Assembly (NCBI GenBank): GCA_025738555.1
Contig: JAOVFP010000016.1
Span: forward strand, 1,178,001 to 1,242,000
From: Cyathus striatus
Taxonomy: Eukaryota; Basidiomycota; Agaricomycetes; Agaricales; Nidulariaceae
Direction of reading: 5' to 3'
Length of the DNA stretch: 64,000 bases
Shown: piece after piece, positions 1 through 12,552 of the stretch
How the letters are laid out: every line of letters begins with the position of its first letter
Numbering within the stretch: position 1 is the first letter of the stretch
Notes under the pieces: model-generated
The model's database searches: none
The model's input: only the letters and a program-made list of their open reading frames with translations
What the model was told of the DNA's origin: nothing
Program-made: the position numbers and the translations under genes

Positions 1-152
1 GGTAATCATCTATAATCACATCTCTTATAAATCGTCGAAATGACTACACAATTTCGGAGTGCATAAGGAATAGCTCACGATGTTAAATTACATAATGATA
101 CAGTGCATTTTGGGACCCTGTATCGCCTTTTCATCACCAGATACTGGGAATC

Positions 153-1580
153 TGATATATCATTTACAGCAATTACTGCTATGGCAAGATGTATAAACGT
201 CAGTAATTGTAGTACATCATGATGCATCTTTTGCTATAATTATAAGTAGAAATGTGCACGCTATATCCCCCCTTACACATTAGTTATGTACGTCACAACC
301 GAGTCCCGACACACCTGCACAGATTCGAGCAGCTGTATACCGTTCATATTTGTGTTTCGGGTCATTGTGGATTAATTATATTTAATAAAACTCTAGACTG
401 TTTGATTTTTAATTTTTCAGCACTTCTTTTGAGCGATTTATTGTTTAATTTGTGGGACCCCATTCACACTGATGCATCTTTAGTGCTACATATACATTTT
501 TTTGTGTTGTATGTTTTCCTCGTGTACTTATCTTACATTCCGAGACAATGTGTATCACTTTCATGGAACAAAATGCAATATTAACGCGAGTAACATAGAA
601 AATGGTACGTGGCTGGGAGACGACCCGCTGCACTGTGCATCAACCATGCATCACTGATCAGCGATACCACGTCCCGCAATTAAGTATTTGAGTAGATCAC
701 ATGATACAATTGATGCCGGATGCATGCGGCATTCCCGTGCCGGTTTAACCGTATTATACGGAAGCTCATGCTATGGAAAAACATTCAATTATAGCACGTT
801 TCACAAGAAATATCTGGTTAAAAAATGAAGAATATGTGGATAGAAAGTCTATTTTATCCATTCCAGATACTAGCTAACCCACGAAGCTGCATTTTAGCAT
901 TTTAGTTTTGGTCAGACAAAAAGCACAACTCTTATTATCTCGTGCTGAAGTGTATAGAGTTGAATCTTTGATAACAGTGTATCTAAATAGAATAGAAGAC
1001 ACTGAAGTGTAAAACCTGAAGATAGAAGTCAACAAAGTGAAACAATTGCTATTATTCATTGCCATGAAGAATAATAACTAGAACTAAGACATGACAAACC
1101 ATTTCTACAATGTTTTCCAGGAATAAATTTATAAATAAAATCGATTTCATTTGTACTACATATATTACAGAAAGCATTTCTATACAAGTCAAATACAAGT
1201 TGGTAAGATATGGATTGTTCTGTCATACAATTAGCATAAATTATGGATTATTATATGTACAGATATTCTATGTTTTCCAATTTACAGTGGGTTATAATGA
1301 GCCGAAGCTTTAAAGAAGCACAATTTAGAGAATACACATTAATGAAAGGGAATCATCCTATTTTTAGCTCTGTCAAAATGAGAAACAGGTGCGCGAGGCA
1401 AGTGCAAGGGCGGGCAACGGGAGGGGGTGATGAGTAATCTACATCAGCTTCTTTGAGGGTTCTTGCCTATCCAGGAAGCCTCAGTAATTGCTGCAAATAT
1501 ACATCCCAGATGTACAGTAATTGCTGCAATTGATACATCACGAGCGTATAGTAATTACTGCAAATGATATATCAAAACTA
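153..1580. repeat. Possible degenerate terminal-inverted-repeat element
   Basis: A motif around 153-182 (gatatatcatttacagcaat, then tactgctat) recurs in reverse complement at about 1548-1573. The interval between them has no convincing gene. Together with the tandem repeat at 1482-1580 this resembles the ends of a small non-autonomous DNA transposon with subterminal repeats. No target-site duplication was identified, so this is a weak call. Otherwise 1-1646 shows only AT-rich non-coding sequence. Confidence 0.3.
1482..1580. repeat. Three-copy ~33-bp tandem repeat
   Basis: Three imperfect units start near 1482, 1515 and 1549. Each begins with cagtaattgctgcaa or a close variant and continues into a tgatacatc-like stretch. 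No coding potential is visible. Confidence 0.65.
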
Positions 1581-1646
1581 CGGTATTGCCTGTTTTCATT
1601 GTCTTGAAGCGCTCGTAGGTAGAGGGGTGATATTTGAAGCTTAATG

Positions 1647-2889
1647 TTCCTCCTTAACATTCCAAATCCTATATTTAGCATCCCTCTCCCCTTCCTGTCC
1701 GTTCCTCCCCCGCTTTTGTTCATCATCATTGCTGTACATTAACTTCCTTTCTCATTGATTCGTGGCTATCATCTTGATTGATGGCTGTCAGTGACCTGCG
1801 GGGGTGCGCAATGTTTCGTCATCAAGAGGGTGATCGATTTCGATTTGAGTCTGGCGCAATCAATTAATTACTGTGTATTCATTTTGAAATCAAATAGAAG
1901 TACATAGCTAGAAATCAATGGTAATATAGCTGGGATCTATCAGTAGTGGTGTGAAATCATTCATTAAACAGAATCAATACTGTATCCAAATCAATAAAAA
2001 TCAAATCAATAAGAATGAAATGTAGTACTTCAAATAATAGTCCCCAACAATGATGCTAACATACAAACAGGGTTCTTAACTATGCGTGCTTAACCGGTAT
2101 ACTATTCAGTCTTGTATGAGTAATGTACTTTACTATATTTATTACGTATTTCTACGGACTTTGTGAAATGAAGGACGTGTTGACATGTTCCTACTACCCC
2201 CTGCTAGATAATTTATAAAATTGTTATTTTAAACACTCAATAATGTTAGAATTCATATTTAGCTTGACTGAATACCACTGTAGCAATGCATAGATGAAGA
2301 CATAAGAGAACAGGCCAGTCCTTCATTTCACAAAGTCCATAGTAATAGTAGAGAATTATAGGTTAAATATAGTAAAGTATATTACTCATACAAGACTGAA
2401 TAGTCTACTGGTTAAGCACGCATAGTTAAGAACCCTGTTTGTATGTTAGCATCATTGTTGGGGACTATTATTTGAAGTACTACATTTCATTCTTATTGAT
2501 TTGATTTTTATTGATTTGGATACAGTATTGATTCTGTTTAATGAATTATTTCACACCACTACCGACAGATCCCAGCTATATTACCATTGATTTCTAGCTA
2601 TGTACTTCTATTTGATTTCAAAATGAATACACAGTAAATTGATTGTGCCAGACTCAAATTGAAATCAATCACCCTCTCGATGACGAAACATTGCGCACCC
2701 CCACAGGCCACTGACAGCAATCAATCAAGATGATAGCCATGAATCAACAGGAAAAAAAGTTAATGTAGAAAGAGATGTGAATGAGATAGGAAGTTAATGT
2801 ACAGCAATGATGATGAACAAAAACGGGGGAGGAATGAACAGGAAGGGGGGAGGGATGCTAAATATAGGATTTGGAATGTTAAGGAGGAA
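1647..2889. repeat. Large foldback (inverted-repeat) element
   Basis: The sequence from 1647 to about 2176 is repeated in reverse complement from about 2318 to 2889, leaving a ~140-bp loop. The outer ends read ttcctccttaacattcc (1647 onward) and its complement ending at 2889. The right arm is about 40 bp longer because of a small internal duplication around 2745-2800. Neither arm encodes a recognisable protein. It is best described as a foldback/MITE-like element; no clear target duplication flanks it. Confidence 0.85.
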
Positions 2890-5800
2890 TGCTGATGTAA
2901 CAATAGCAGAACAAGGTAGAAGTTCTAGCTGGAACTCAATGAAGAAAAGAAAAGAGAAGGAACACTGAAGGAAAGATAATGTGGGGATCAAGAAAAACAA
3001 GAATAAAATCATGACATGAAAATGCTAACATAATAAAAAACACTTACCTGTGATGCATAGCACTTCGCCCCACCCCAAGCTTATACCTGACACTGCTCAT
3101 GTCACACCCTCTATGACATAAAACACATAACACTGTATCAGGTTGCTGCTGGAAAACATGAATAAAAAAAAGAACTAAAGGGATGACAGGAGAGAAAAGC
3201 ATAAGCAAAGAATGAACACATGAGCAATCACCAGTGAGAATGCAAACATGGATGGCATAATTGTGTAGTCCACTTGGCTGGCGTACACATGGAGGTGACA
3301 GGCCAGCAACCTTGTATTCTCTTCTACACCATCATCCCTTCCTCATCTCTCATAGCCTTGTGTCATGGCAGTATATGATGAGTGGGATTTTTTTCATGGA
3401 TGACAGTGTTTGTCTCAAGAATCAAAGTTTGAGGGCAGAGTAGTACCAACGAAGTTCAGTCATTGACAAGCTAGTCATCAGGAAAATCCCATATGTATAA
3501 TCTTTACAAATATGAACTAATTCAGTCAAATGTAATGGAATTATTGAAAATTTGCGAATATTATACATATTAAACAGATTAAACAAATTATACATATTAT
3601 AGCTATTCTCTTAAAAAAGAAATTGGGCCATTAAAACTCATAAACTTTCTAAAATTTTCATAAAATTTTCAACATATTCATCACTAAAGCATGTACAGTA
3701 CTGTTGTTTGAGCATTGGTCTAAACAAATTATTGCTAGAAATATCCAAATGTCTGTTATTCAAAACTACACTAAGTACTAATAACAGGTGCATATTAAAC
3801 ATGCCCGGTTACTTCTTGAGTCTCCATCCCCACATAGATTTTCTCCCTCCTTTCCCCCCTCCTCCCCCATCCTTCCTCTCTGACTCCTTCATTTCACTAA
3901 TACTCCCTTGAACTTATTCAGAAACCCTATATACCGGAGGGTGAGGTTGTACCAATATTTTCATTAGTTAACAATTATGGTGATGGCAGTTTAAGCTTTT
4001 AAGGTGTGTTTAGATCTATCCAACGAACCAATATTCAAGTAAGTACACCCGGCTTTGTTAACGGGGCAGATGGCAAAGTCCTATTTGTTCAGGTGAGCGT
4101 GGGGAGTGCTAATACAATGAAGGGTACATACTTGTTGTTCGCTAGCCTCTAGGGGTAAGTTTCACATATAGACTCTGGGCTCATCGGTTGTAACGTCTTC
4201 GAAGGTAAAGGGGATTGCATTTGACATGATGCAATCATAGGCTGTAGTGGAAGAGGCAATGCTGCTGGTCAATGTGCTCAGTGTAGAAATCGGCAATATT
4301 GCCAGGGAGATATAGCTTCAAGATCATGAAGCGCGGCGCAAACACTAAAACATGTCTTGGCCAAGCACAGCGAGGATCTTAGAGACGGAACAAGAACTAA
4401 CAACCAATGTTCAGCTGGGTACAAACAACGGTAAATTTGTAACCATAGAGAGCAGGCTCTGATCCGAAGCAATGCCGAGTGATCGGCCTGCAAAGTGCAT
4501 TTTCCAACGACCCACATAAACCCTACCACCTAAAAAGGTAGTAGGAATTTCGACATTCCAGTGGCTTTTTGGATTCAAGGCTCGAAAACGAAGCTCCAAT
4601 CTTCCAAACTAGTCATGTCCGAAATTCATGAGTGACTCAAGAATTCTGGCCACACAGGACAAAATCTTTCAGTGAAATCATTCAGGTATGTATTTGAAAT
4701 GAATAAAGAAATAAGGCTGGCAACTGGCACAGCCCACTACCCCAAAGCTTTTTACCAATTCATGATGTAATGACAAAAAACTTTAATAAACCATATAGAT
4801 GATACTAGAAGTATATAAAAATTTACATGAATGGAAGGGAAGACAATTAAATGCAAATGATTATGGAAACATATCATTGCAAACTGACTACTATCAGTAG
4901 GTACTATGACACAGATGGACCTCACCTTCAGCCTTGTTATAGGTTTTCTACTGAACCCTCTCTTGCTCTTCCTTCCCTTTAGATCTGTTCTTTCTTTCTC
5001 CTTCATATCCTCCCCCACCACCTGACTCCAACACACACATCAACTTTCCCCACCATAAGTCTTCTTCACAACCCACTTGAGCTCATGAGACAATTCTGTT
5101 TACTCACAAATGAAATCGTAGGCATAATGCTAAAGTGCTCACCTTTATCCTTGTCTGGGATCTGTGTGAAGAGGGAGGGAGAGTTGAAGTTGGGTATGCA
5201 GTATGATTCCACTAGTAGTTGGTTAGTGGGACGGCATGTTGTGGTTGGTATGGCATAAATGGGGGTGTGGTGGTGGGAGCATTAAGGAAAAGGAAATGTA
5301 GTAAATGATGCAGGTGGAAACATCAATATCATGCCCAAGGCCTCAAAGGTTAGGTAAAAGGACCGGAAGACTAGCACCAGGGTGAAGGTAATGACGAGAG
5401 GGTGGAGATAACGACAAGGGGGGTATGACAAAGAGACAGAACAATGATGAGGGATGATTAATGTATGGCCAATCTGCCATGAGATCATGGGTTGCTGGAG
5501 AGTGTGGCTGGAGACGCTGACAGTGAAAACAACATAGCATGGAGACAATGTTTGTAGTTGTCAAACATGTTTTCTATTGTAACACAAAGGAGGATTTAGA
5601 GCCATGGCCATGGTCTTTATATTGCAGAAGAGAAAGGAAGGAGGAGGGAGGAGGGAGGAGGGAGGAGGGGGACTGGAAGATGACCATGATCACAGCATAA
5701 GGAGGGTGCTACTGTAGGAGGAAGTGTGGGCATAATGTAGTGAGGAAATGTATAGAAAAGAGACTCAATGAAAGTGACAACTGGGAAGACAGGGACTGTG

Positions 5801-6437
5801 GGGAAGTCAATGACTAGCATGACCAGTGGTATGACCAGAGCCGGGAGACAATGATAAGGGGTATTATAATGATTGCGAAAGGGAAAAATGAGAGAAAATC
5901 AATACTTACAGTGCTTCATCACTCCTTTGTCACAGAATGTCACAAGTGATCAATTGATCTGTCCACCAACCAATCACAGAACATAATGGGGCTTCGGCCA
6001 ATTATATTGCCAGAAAGTGAGATCCCGACCCGCAATCCACAAATTGACTTATAGGGAAATCCAGAGGTCCCTATAACCCAACTACCTTAAAAGGTAGTGG
6101 GAATAAAAAACCATTAAAGATCAAAATCAATAGGTACCCCACTAGAAATCTAACTAGCAGTTAACCACTATACAATAAACCAACTACTACAAGTGCCTTT
6201 CTAGATAATCTACTTTACTCTACATGAAACATGCTTGGTTGTCTTGACCTCATACTTTATTCTGTCGCACTTACACCCTACATTTCTCATCAATAACGTG
6301 TGTATATACCACCAGAATGTCGAAACTACATGAATAATTCGGCTTGTGAAGTGTGGGCGAGCTAGACACAAACATTAAACATTTTTAAACATTATAACAT
6401 ATTCTCAATGAGGCTTACAGTGTAACGAAAAAATCCA
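2890..6437. other. Gene-poor stretch, no supported gene
   Basis: Only short open frames without recognisable domains occur here. Visible structures are a purine-rich GGGAGGA simple repeat at about 5637-5672 and two short hairpins formed by complementary ctacct/aggtag runs near 4522-4545 and 6080-6102. I see no RNA gene. Confidence 0.5.
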
Positions 6438-8493
6438 TTACATATCGGGAGATATTGACGCCAAGAAACTTCTTGTTGATTCGGACCGAGGTATGATTGT
6501 ACACCGAAATGGAAGAGGGCGGCTAGATATCAATTAGAGGGATCAATAAATTAGTTATAATCAGACTCACTACACCAGAGATGTGCAATATTCCGTGCTT
6601 GATTCGACACTATTTCCTTGTTCATCCAAGGCAGGTAATATGTCGAACAGTGCTAATATAGAGGCAGCAGAAAGCCAAAGGGATGACCATGCAATATGCG
6701 ATCCGGGACAAACTCTGAAGGCTGGTTGGTTCACTACTATTACAATCATGATGTAGGCACCCACCTTCGTCCAAACCCAAATACAAAGGACGCTGGATCG
6801 CGAATTTCAGGGTTCATCTTTCCATTTTTCAGGAACCTCTCTGGGTTGAACTCAGAAGGATTGGGATAGTCTTCTTCATTGTTCAGCATCGCCCTGTTAT
6901 GCATTAGATTGAAACGTTGACGTTAGAGTTTCAATAATTATACTCGCCATACGTTTCTGATCACGAATGATTTGGCAGGAATGTGATACCCTTTATATAC
7001 GTCATCCTCTCGCAAGGAATGTGGAATAGCTTCACAAATATTAGATATACTATAGTAGCATTCAAATTTTATAGGCTTACCTATGGGAGCTGGTGGCCGG
7101 GTTCTAAGTTGGACTAGTTAGTATGGCAGTCGCCCTTATCAGGTAAAACACAAAGCTTACCGTAGTACCTCCTTCATGATGGCGGAGAGATATGGTAACG
7201 ATGGTTCATCCTGAAACGTTGGAAGCCTGGCATCATTAATAATCGCGTCCAGTTCTCGCTGAGCTTTACGCTGAACTTCTGGGAAACGAAGCATAGCAAG
7301 AATAAAGCTATGTAGGGAAGATACAGTCGTGTCGGATCCAGCTACACAGATTAAACCTTAGCAATGGAGATAAAAGGTGAGATATATTGTTCTCACCACT
7401 GAAGAACATCCCAGCAGCGTCTTTTATAACGAGACGTTGGTAAGTTGTATCTTTTGCAGGATCTATCGCATCAAGAGATAGCGACAAGAAAGAACTCTTA
7501 CCAACCCCTTCGTGCTATTTGACCTTCTAATAACAAGCTGCACAAAGACCGCAATTCGAAACTTACAATCTTTCTCTCTCCTTCTTCGAACGGCATATCC
7601 CTCGATGCCAATGCAAGTTTTTTCCATTCTCTCGCAGTTCGTTTGAACCCAGCACCAGGGAACCATTCAGGAAGGTATTTCAGAGCTGGTATGACATTGA
7701 CGAGAAAAGTTCCAGGAGCTTCTGCAGCGATACCTAACGTTCGGATAGCCTTTTCCGCGAGGTTAACGAATGGATCATCAGTTTTCTTGATATCGATTCC
7801 ATAGGCGAGTGATAATACAACTCCACCGATAGCACTAAGCAATGTATGGTTCAAGTAGGTGTGTTTACAAGGTGGTAAGATAAGCTTACTGTCGTGTATG
7901 GTCCAAGAACTTCTCTGGTGTCTCATATAATTGTTGTACGAGCACCTGCATAAATTGTGCGGTTCTTGGTCGATGAACGTCGTGCTTAAAAGGAGGGAAG
8001 TGATCTTGAATTGGCTTTCGTCGTATTCTAAACTCTTCCCCGTATGACATGGAAGATAACATCCACTCCCATCCCATCAGAAACCTAGGACTTCAGGAAT
8101 GTTCAGTATGTATTCGAAATTGTGAAATAAATCAAAGGTCGCCCGTACCGATCGGAATACAACTTCCAGCGTTTGTCAAACAAATCTGTTGCTGCCTCCG
8201 CTGAGTTTAGCACGACCATGTTCATTCCTGCAGCTTGTACATGGATAATATCAGAATCTAGAACATGACAATGTGAGAAGCTTAGAGCGAAAGTGACATG
8301 CAATTGACGTACTATATTTCTTTCCCCACTCTGAAAAAGTCAACCATTCAAATCCATGAGGCATATCAAGTATGTTTCCTATAAGTGGAAGCTTTCGAGG
8401 TCCAGGAGGGAAAGGATGTTTAGGTCTCCTATAGTGGGAATATAGATAGACAGATACTGCAGCGAGAATACAGAGGAGTGCGTTGGATGTCAT
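6438..8493 (-). CDS. Cytochrome P450 monooxygenase (P450-1, OrdA/CYP64-like)
   Basis: Predicted ER-anchored haem monooxygenase of 504 residues. I infer eleven exons: 8493-8313, 8257-8149, 8084-7890, 7834-7567, 7514-7397, 7341-7161, 7103-7081, 7029-6948, 6893-6765, 6714-6571, 6522-6438; the reading frame closes exactly. An N-terminal membrane anchor is followed by the proline hinge PFPPGP. The I-helix AGSDTT, the ExxR motif (EVLR), PERF, and the haem-binding FGFGRRVCPG are all present. The 8th intron appears to use a GC donor (gcgagt) where the paralogue at 14061-16212 has GT. The last exon is easily missed because the donor (ta|gtgagt) makes a spurious TAG at 6570-6572. Substrate is unknown; the family resembles fungal O-methylsterigmatocystin oxidoreductase-like enzymes. 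No inactivating lesion is seen. Confidence 0.9.
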
Positions 8494-9067
8494 GGTTCAG
8501 ATCGTTCAGAGTTGAATTCAGATTTCAACTTTGGAAGCTGTTTTCGACTTGTTTTAAGTCATTCGAGAGTATTGTGCGCAATCCGATACCAACCGCATTG
8601 CGATCACTGGGCGATCACACCAGAAACAAGGGCGAGCGCCGAGCACCACGCATGTTTCTTCCCACTCCGCTCTAATGTACATGTTAGGATGAAGAATGCG
8701 CGAAGAATGCTATTTCTATGCCAGAGAATGCGGGCTCCAAGTCCGGAGTTTAGAACTTTAATCACTTCAAGTACTTGAGGCACTTACCTCCCGTTTGCGT
8801 CGTCGTATGTCTGCAGTAGGAGGTTGAAAGGGAGAAAAAACGCCGACTAGGACATGGCTGAATGTGTATTGAGCCTATGTTCTACATACCCGGCCTAGGA
8901 GAAGGTAAGCTGGTGACCGTCACGGGAGTTAGGTAGGAGTTGGGATAGTAGGAGAAGAAGTTGAGGAGAAGTTCTATACTAACTACTTAACTGGAAGCTG
9001 CGCAAATGTGGTCGGATCAGAGTCGGATTCTGCCGACGATGGCATCAACAATATCACGTGGATGTAT

Positions 9068-9163
9068 GTACGTATCTATCAATGATAGATACGTACGTGA
9101 TACTAGTAGTATCACTCAGACCGTCAGTACTCAGTGTTAAACACTGCGCGCAGTAATTTACTG
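9068..9163. repeat. Cluster of four short perfect palindromes
   Basis: 9068-9096 is a 13-bp stem with a 3-nt loop (gtacgtatctatc/aat). 9097-9115 is an 8-bp stem with a 3-nt loop. 9132-9146 is a 7-bp stem with a 1-nt centre (cagtgttaaacactg). 9151-9163 is cagtaatttactg. The first two abut directly. They lie about 0.6 kb upstream of P450-1, in a possible promoter-distal region. Confidence 0.85.
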
Positions 9164-9310
9164 AAGCCTTTTGTCATTGATCGCTGCTAAGTGCCAACTC
9201 AGGGTTTTTGCTGATGATACTATATTGTAACCAGAAATGGTGCTCGTTAATAACCATCTCTAAATATAACTGCCACATTCATTCATCGTGCAACTAGCGA
9301 TATAGTCAAT

Positions 9311-9575
9311 TAGACATTTGATAAGCATATGTATTGTGCACTATGGTGTAAGTACCTTTAAGATGGTACTTAAGTATCCGAGTCTCCGAGAGTAAGTCTA
9401 GTTCAGTTAATAACACGCTGCCATTTTAGGTACCGTAGTACGGTACCTTTTAGATTCTGCGGGAACATATTATTTCCGTTTACATTCTTCACGAATTCTC
9501 AAAAATCTCAATTCGTTGTCTATCGGGCGTTCAAGAGCGTCCCAGAGAGGTCCAACCTGTCCAACTTTCAGGTTA
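9311..9575. repeat. Duplicated ~250-bp non-coding segment, copy 1
   Basis: This matches 11958-12203 in the same orientation. Shared blocks include tagacatttgataagcata, gagagtaagtctagttcagt, a hairpin aggtaccgt/agt/acggtacct (9428-9448), and a tcaagagcgtcc block. The copies have diverged by substitutions and small indels. It lies upstream of P450-1. Confidence 0.8.
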
Positions 9576-11957
9576 GGACAATGTGGCAGGGTCCCGGGTT
9601 ACTGTTGGGATGACGACGGCTGGAGATAGTTAATAATAGGATAATTGTGATGTACAATTTTGTGAGCGGATGCCACTGTGACTGTACTTGAACTTGAATT
9701 CCATACTAAAGATATTTGCTTATTTAAACATGTTACGATAACATTAGATTAGAGGTTTATGCATATGGGTTATCGAATCTGACGGTCATCGATCTGAGGA
9801 GGCGACGAGGATAGGTGGATGCCCATGGTACGGCAATTCCCGATGATATTTCCGAAGCGCTCCTTTGCCTTCCTTTGCCCAGTCCTACCCTCTCTGATGA
9901 CTGGGCCTGCAGCTTCAAACAAGCTTAAGGTGCCTTCCTCTATGCACGTCCTCAAAGCCTCCCTCAAGATCCAGCACCACCCTTTTCTACAGTATGATCC
10001 AAGTATGACCACTGAATTTCGAATATCGTCCAGACTCTGAGCGCTAGGATCCGTCACTAACGACCGCAAATTACGACTGACGTCGAAAAGCCTGAAGTGC
10101 AACCTACGTGTCTGGATACGGAGATCAGTATCTTGTTTGAGACGAGCGAAGGTGTGCATTGCATGCAAGCAGGTGCGCCTGTTCTTCTTAAGCAGTGAGA
10201 AATCCTCTCAGATCCACCACAGTCAGCGGATCTCTTATCCTTCCCTTCGATAACCATGTATCGCACCAACCGTGACGATATCCTCCAGCTGTCAATGTTC
10301 TGTAGTAGGTTATGAGGCCATGGGTACGTGTATGTCACTTGCTCTCCCCTTAGTGTCCTTCACTATTGACATTCCTCGTTCCTTAGCCACAGAACCCCGT
10401 CCGTCACCCACCTTCTACCCTCTAAATAAACAACCACACTCCAAACGATCAAAACGAACACATCATTAAGCCAGTACTATACCCATAGTTCGCACTCGGC
10501 GCTAGTATCTGAACCACATAGACGACTATCCAAACCCTCCATCTACTGCGAACTCGCCAGCAACATCGAGCCTGTGACAGCTGTGGTATGCGCTTTAAAG
10601 CGCTGTGTCGAGGCTAAATGAAGCGGAGATCATAAGGAGACCGTTACAGTACGCTATACCAGTCGTTTCTTATCCAAAACGACCAACTTATTCATACTTT
10701 CACAAGACACATTTGTATCCAAAGGATCCATCACTGATTTACGACCACCTTCCACTCACTTTTGCGCCTTTACTTTTAATCACTTTATCAGTCTTCAGCA
10801 AAACATGCGACTGGAGCTCTTCATCCCCGATTCACCTACTCGAGAAACAGCACATCTACGTAGATTGAGTAGTGGAGGGAATAATCGTGAGATTAGTTTA
10901 CGCTGCTGGCATATCGTACGTCTCCATCATTCTTCGTATTCTTCGTTCCACAGGACGATCCATTGAGTCAGATAGCGGGGTGCCATGATGCGAAGTATCG
11001 ACACCCGTCGTGCAAAGGATATATTCGCCGGTTACGCTGGCATACATCTGCGCCTCTTCCCGTATTCTGATTGTTCAGCACCCCAACAACAGGCCTAAAT
11101 ATCACCTCCACAATCTTCTCTACAACTAAACTCAGCAATCCATTAGGCTCCCACTCATCCCGCTCTAAAACAGCAACATCCAGCCGCACCTTCGAATCTC
11201 GATGCTCTCTACGTGGTTGTGTTTAGACTTTGCACGCCCAGTCAAAGCGTACACACCCGAGAACGCCGATATGATTATAACCTTCTAGTGTTGACACAGT
11301 AATTTAGTATTTACATCGCAGTCGAGTGTATATTCATGATTAGAAAATACAAAGTAAAGGCTCACTCCCTAGTCGTACTGAGATAACCTACAACGTCAAC
11401 CCTGCACACTCGGAATGGGTAGACACGTATAACTCTCCAGACGGTATAAGCTGTTAAAATCGCTTGAGACTGAGGCTGAAAGGCTCTGGACAGAGATTGC
11501 ATGACTACTTGAAGAAACTTAAGTCGAATTGTCAGTGTCCTGCGATATGGAACTGATATATACAGATGCGATGAGGTTACGTGTGTAATTCCTGCTACTT
11601 TTTAAGGTAGCAGGGTTATGTAGGCCCTAGGGTGATGAAAAACCAATTTTACAGAGCGAACACCTCCCATCACCCGGAGTTTAAACGAGTTCGAATTTCT
11701 TCGAAATATCGGTCATTCCCGTATCCCAGCTACTCAGAGCTTCTCCTGCGACTCAAAACTACCAGGTACGCGATGAGACCGTTCCGACCCTGTTCTTCGA
11801 ACACTCCTGTTACTTTCTCAAGGTAACCTTTATCAAGTGTTGCAATGAGAACCTTAACTCTAAAATTGCTTACAAGTTACCACATTCATACGTACGTAGT
11901 ATAACTTACTCCACGTGCAATGTCTGCTGGAAACGTTCTTTGCTGATGATATTGTAT

Positions 11958-12203
11958 TAGACATTTGATAAGCATACATATTGTACACTACGGTATACCT
12001 TTTTGAAGATGGTACTTACGTGTACAATAAGTATCTTAGTCTTCGAGAGTAAGCCTAGTTCAGTCATAAAATGCTGCCATTTAACTTTTAGGTACCGTAG
12101 TACGGTACCTTTAAGGTTCTGCGGGAGCAACATTCTCATTTCGTTGTCAATCGAGCGCTCAAGAGCGTCCAAGTAAGGTCCAAACGATCCTACTGTCAGG
12201 TCA
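11958..12203. repeat. Duplicated ~250-bp non-coding segment, copy 2
   Basis: Direct-orientation partner of 9311-9575, with the same aggtaccgt/acggtacct hairpin. It lies about 350 bp before the DUF6533 gene. Whether it is a solo repeat family or part of the duplication that produced the two P450 genes cannot be decided from this window. Confidence 0.8.
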
Positions 12204-12552
12204 TGAAAATTTACAGAGCAGTGAGCACTGCGACATTATCTCCAAGAGGACGTACTTACCTCCTTTTGACCATGAAGCTTAGAAATAAACGCTTAACCTT
12301 AAGCGTGTATATATATCCTGACTGATTTCCCTGAAGTTCATGAATCGAACCTAAAAGGTGAACTATTCAGTTCTCAATATTTATACGAACGCTTTCTCTT
12401 GTCCAGCAATAGAGGGTGCTACGCTCATCAAGGTCAACAAAAGTCTAAACAGGTGACATGGAAACACCAATTGTACTACCAAGCGTTTTTCTTCGCAACT
12501 GTTCTTGCTGTAAGTGAAGTACAACTTATCACTATTTCTATCGAGTACATAA

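Larger units (their letters stand above)
8494..12552. other. Intergenic region between P450-1 and the DUF6533 gene
   Basis: No gene is supported. A 132-codon minus-strand frame (9770-10168) and a plus-strand stretch near 10555-10612 that could read as a partial Cys-x2-Cys-x7-Cys cluster are the only coding-like signals; neither is convincing. The base composition around 9770-11220 is less AT-rich than its surroundings, which may mark a decayed gene. The repeats inside this interval are listed separately. Confidence 0.5.

Noticed and set aside
4278..4599. Overlapping short minus-strand frames
   Set aside because: No conserved motif or splice pattern; probably chance.
9770..10168. 132-codon minus-strand open frame
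   Set aside because: No recognisable domain, overlapping open frames on the other strand, and no supporting intron or neighbour pattern; it may be part of a decayed gene but is not called.
10555..10612. Plus-strand ACDSCGMRFKALC resembling the start of a Zn2Cys6 binuclear cluster
   Set aside because: The remaining cysteines are absent and the frame soon stops; at best a relic.
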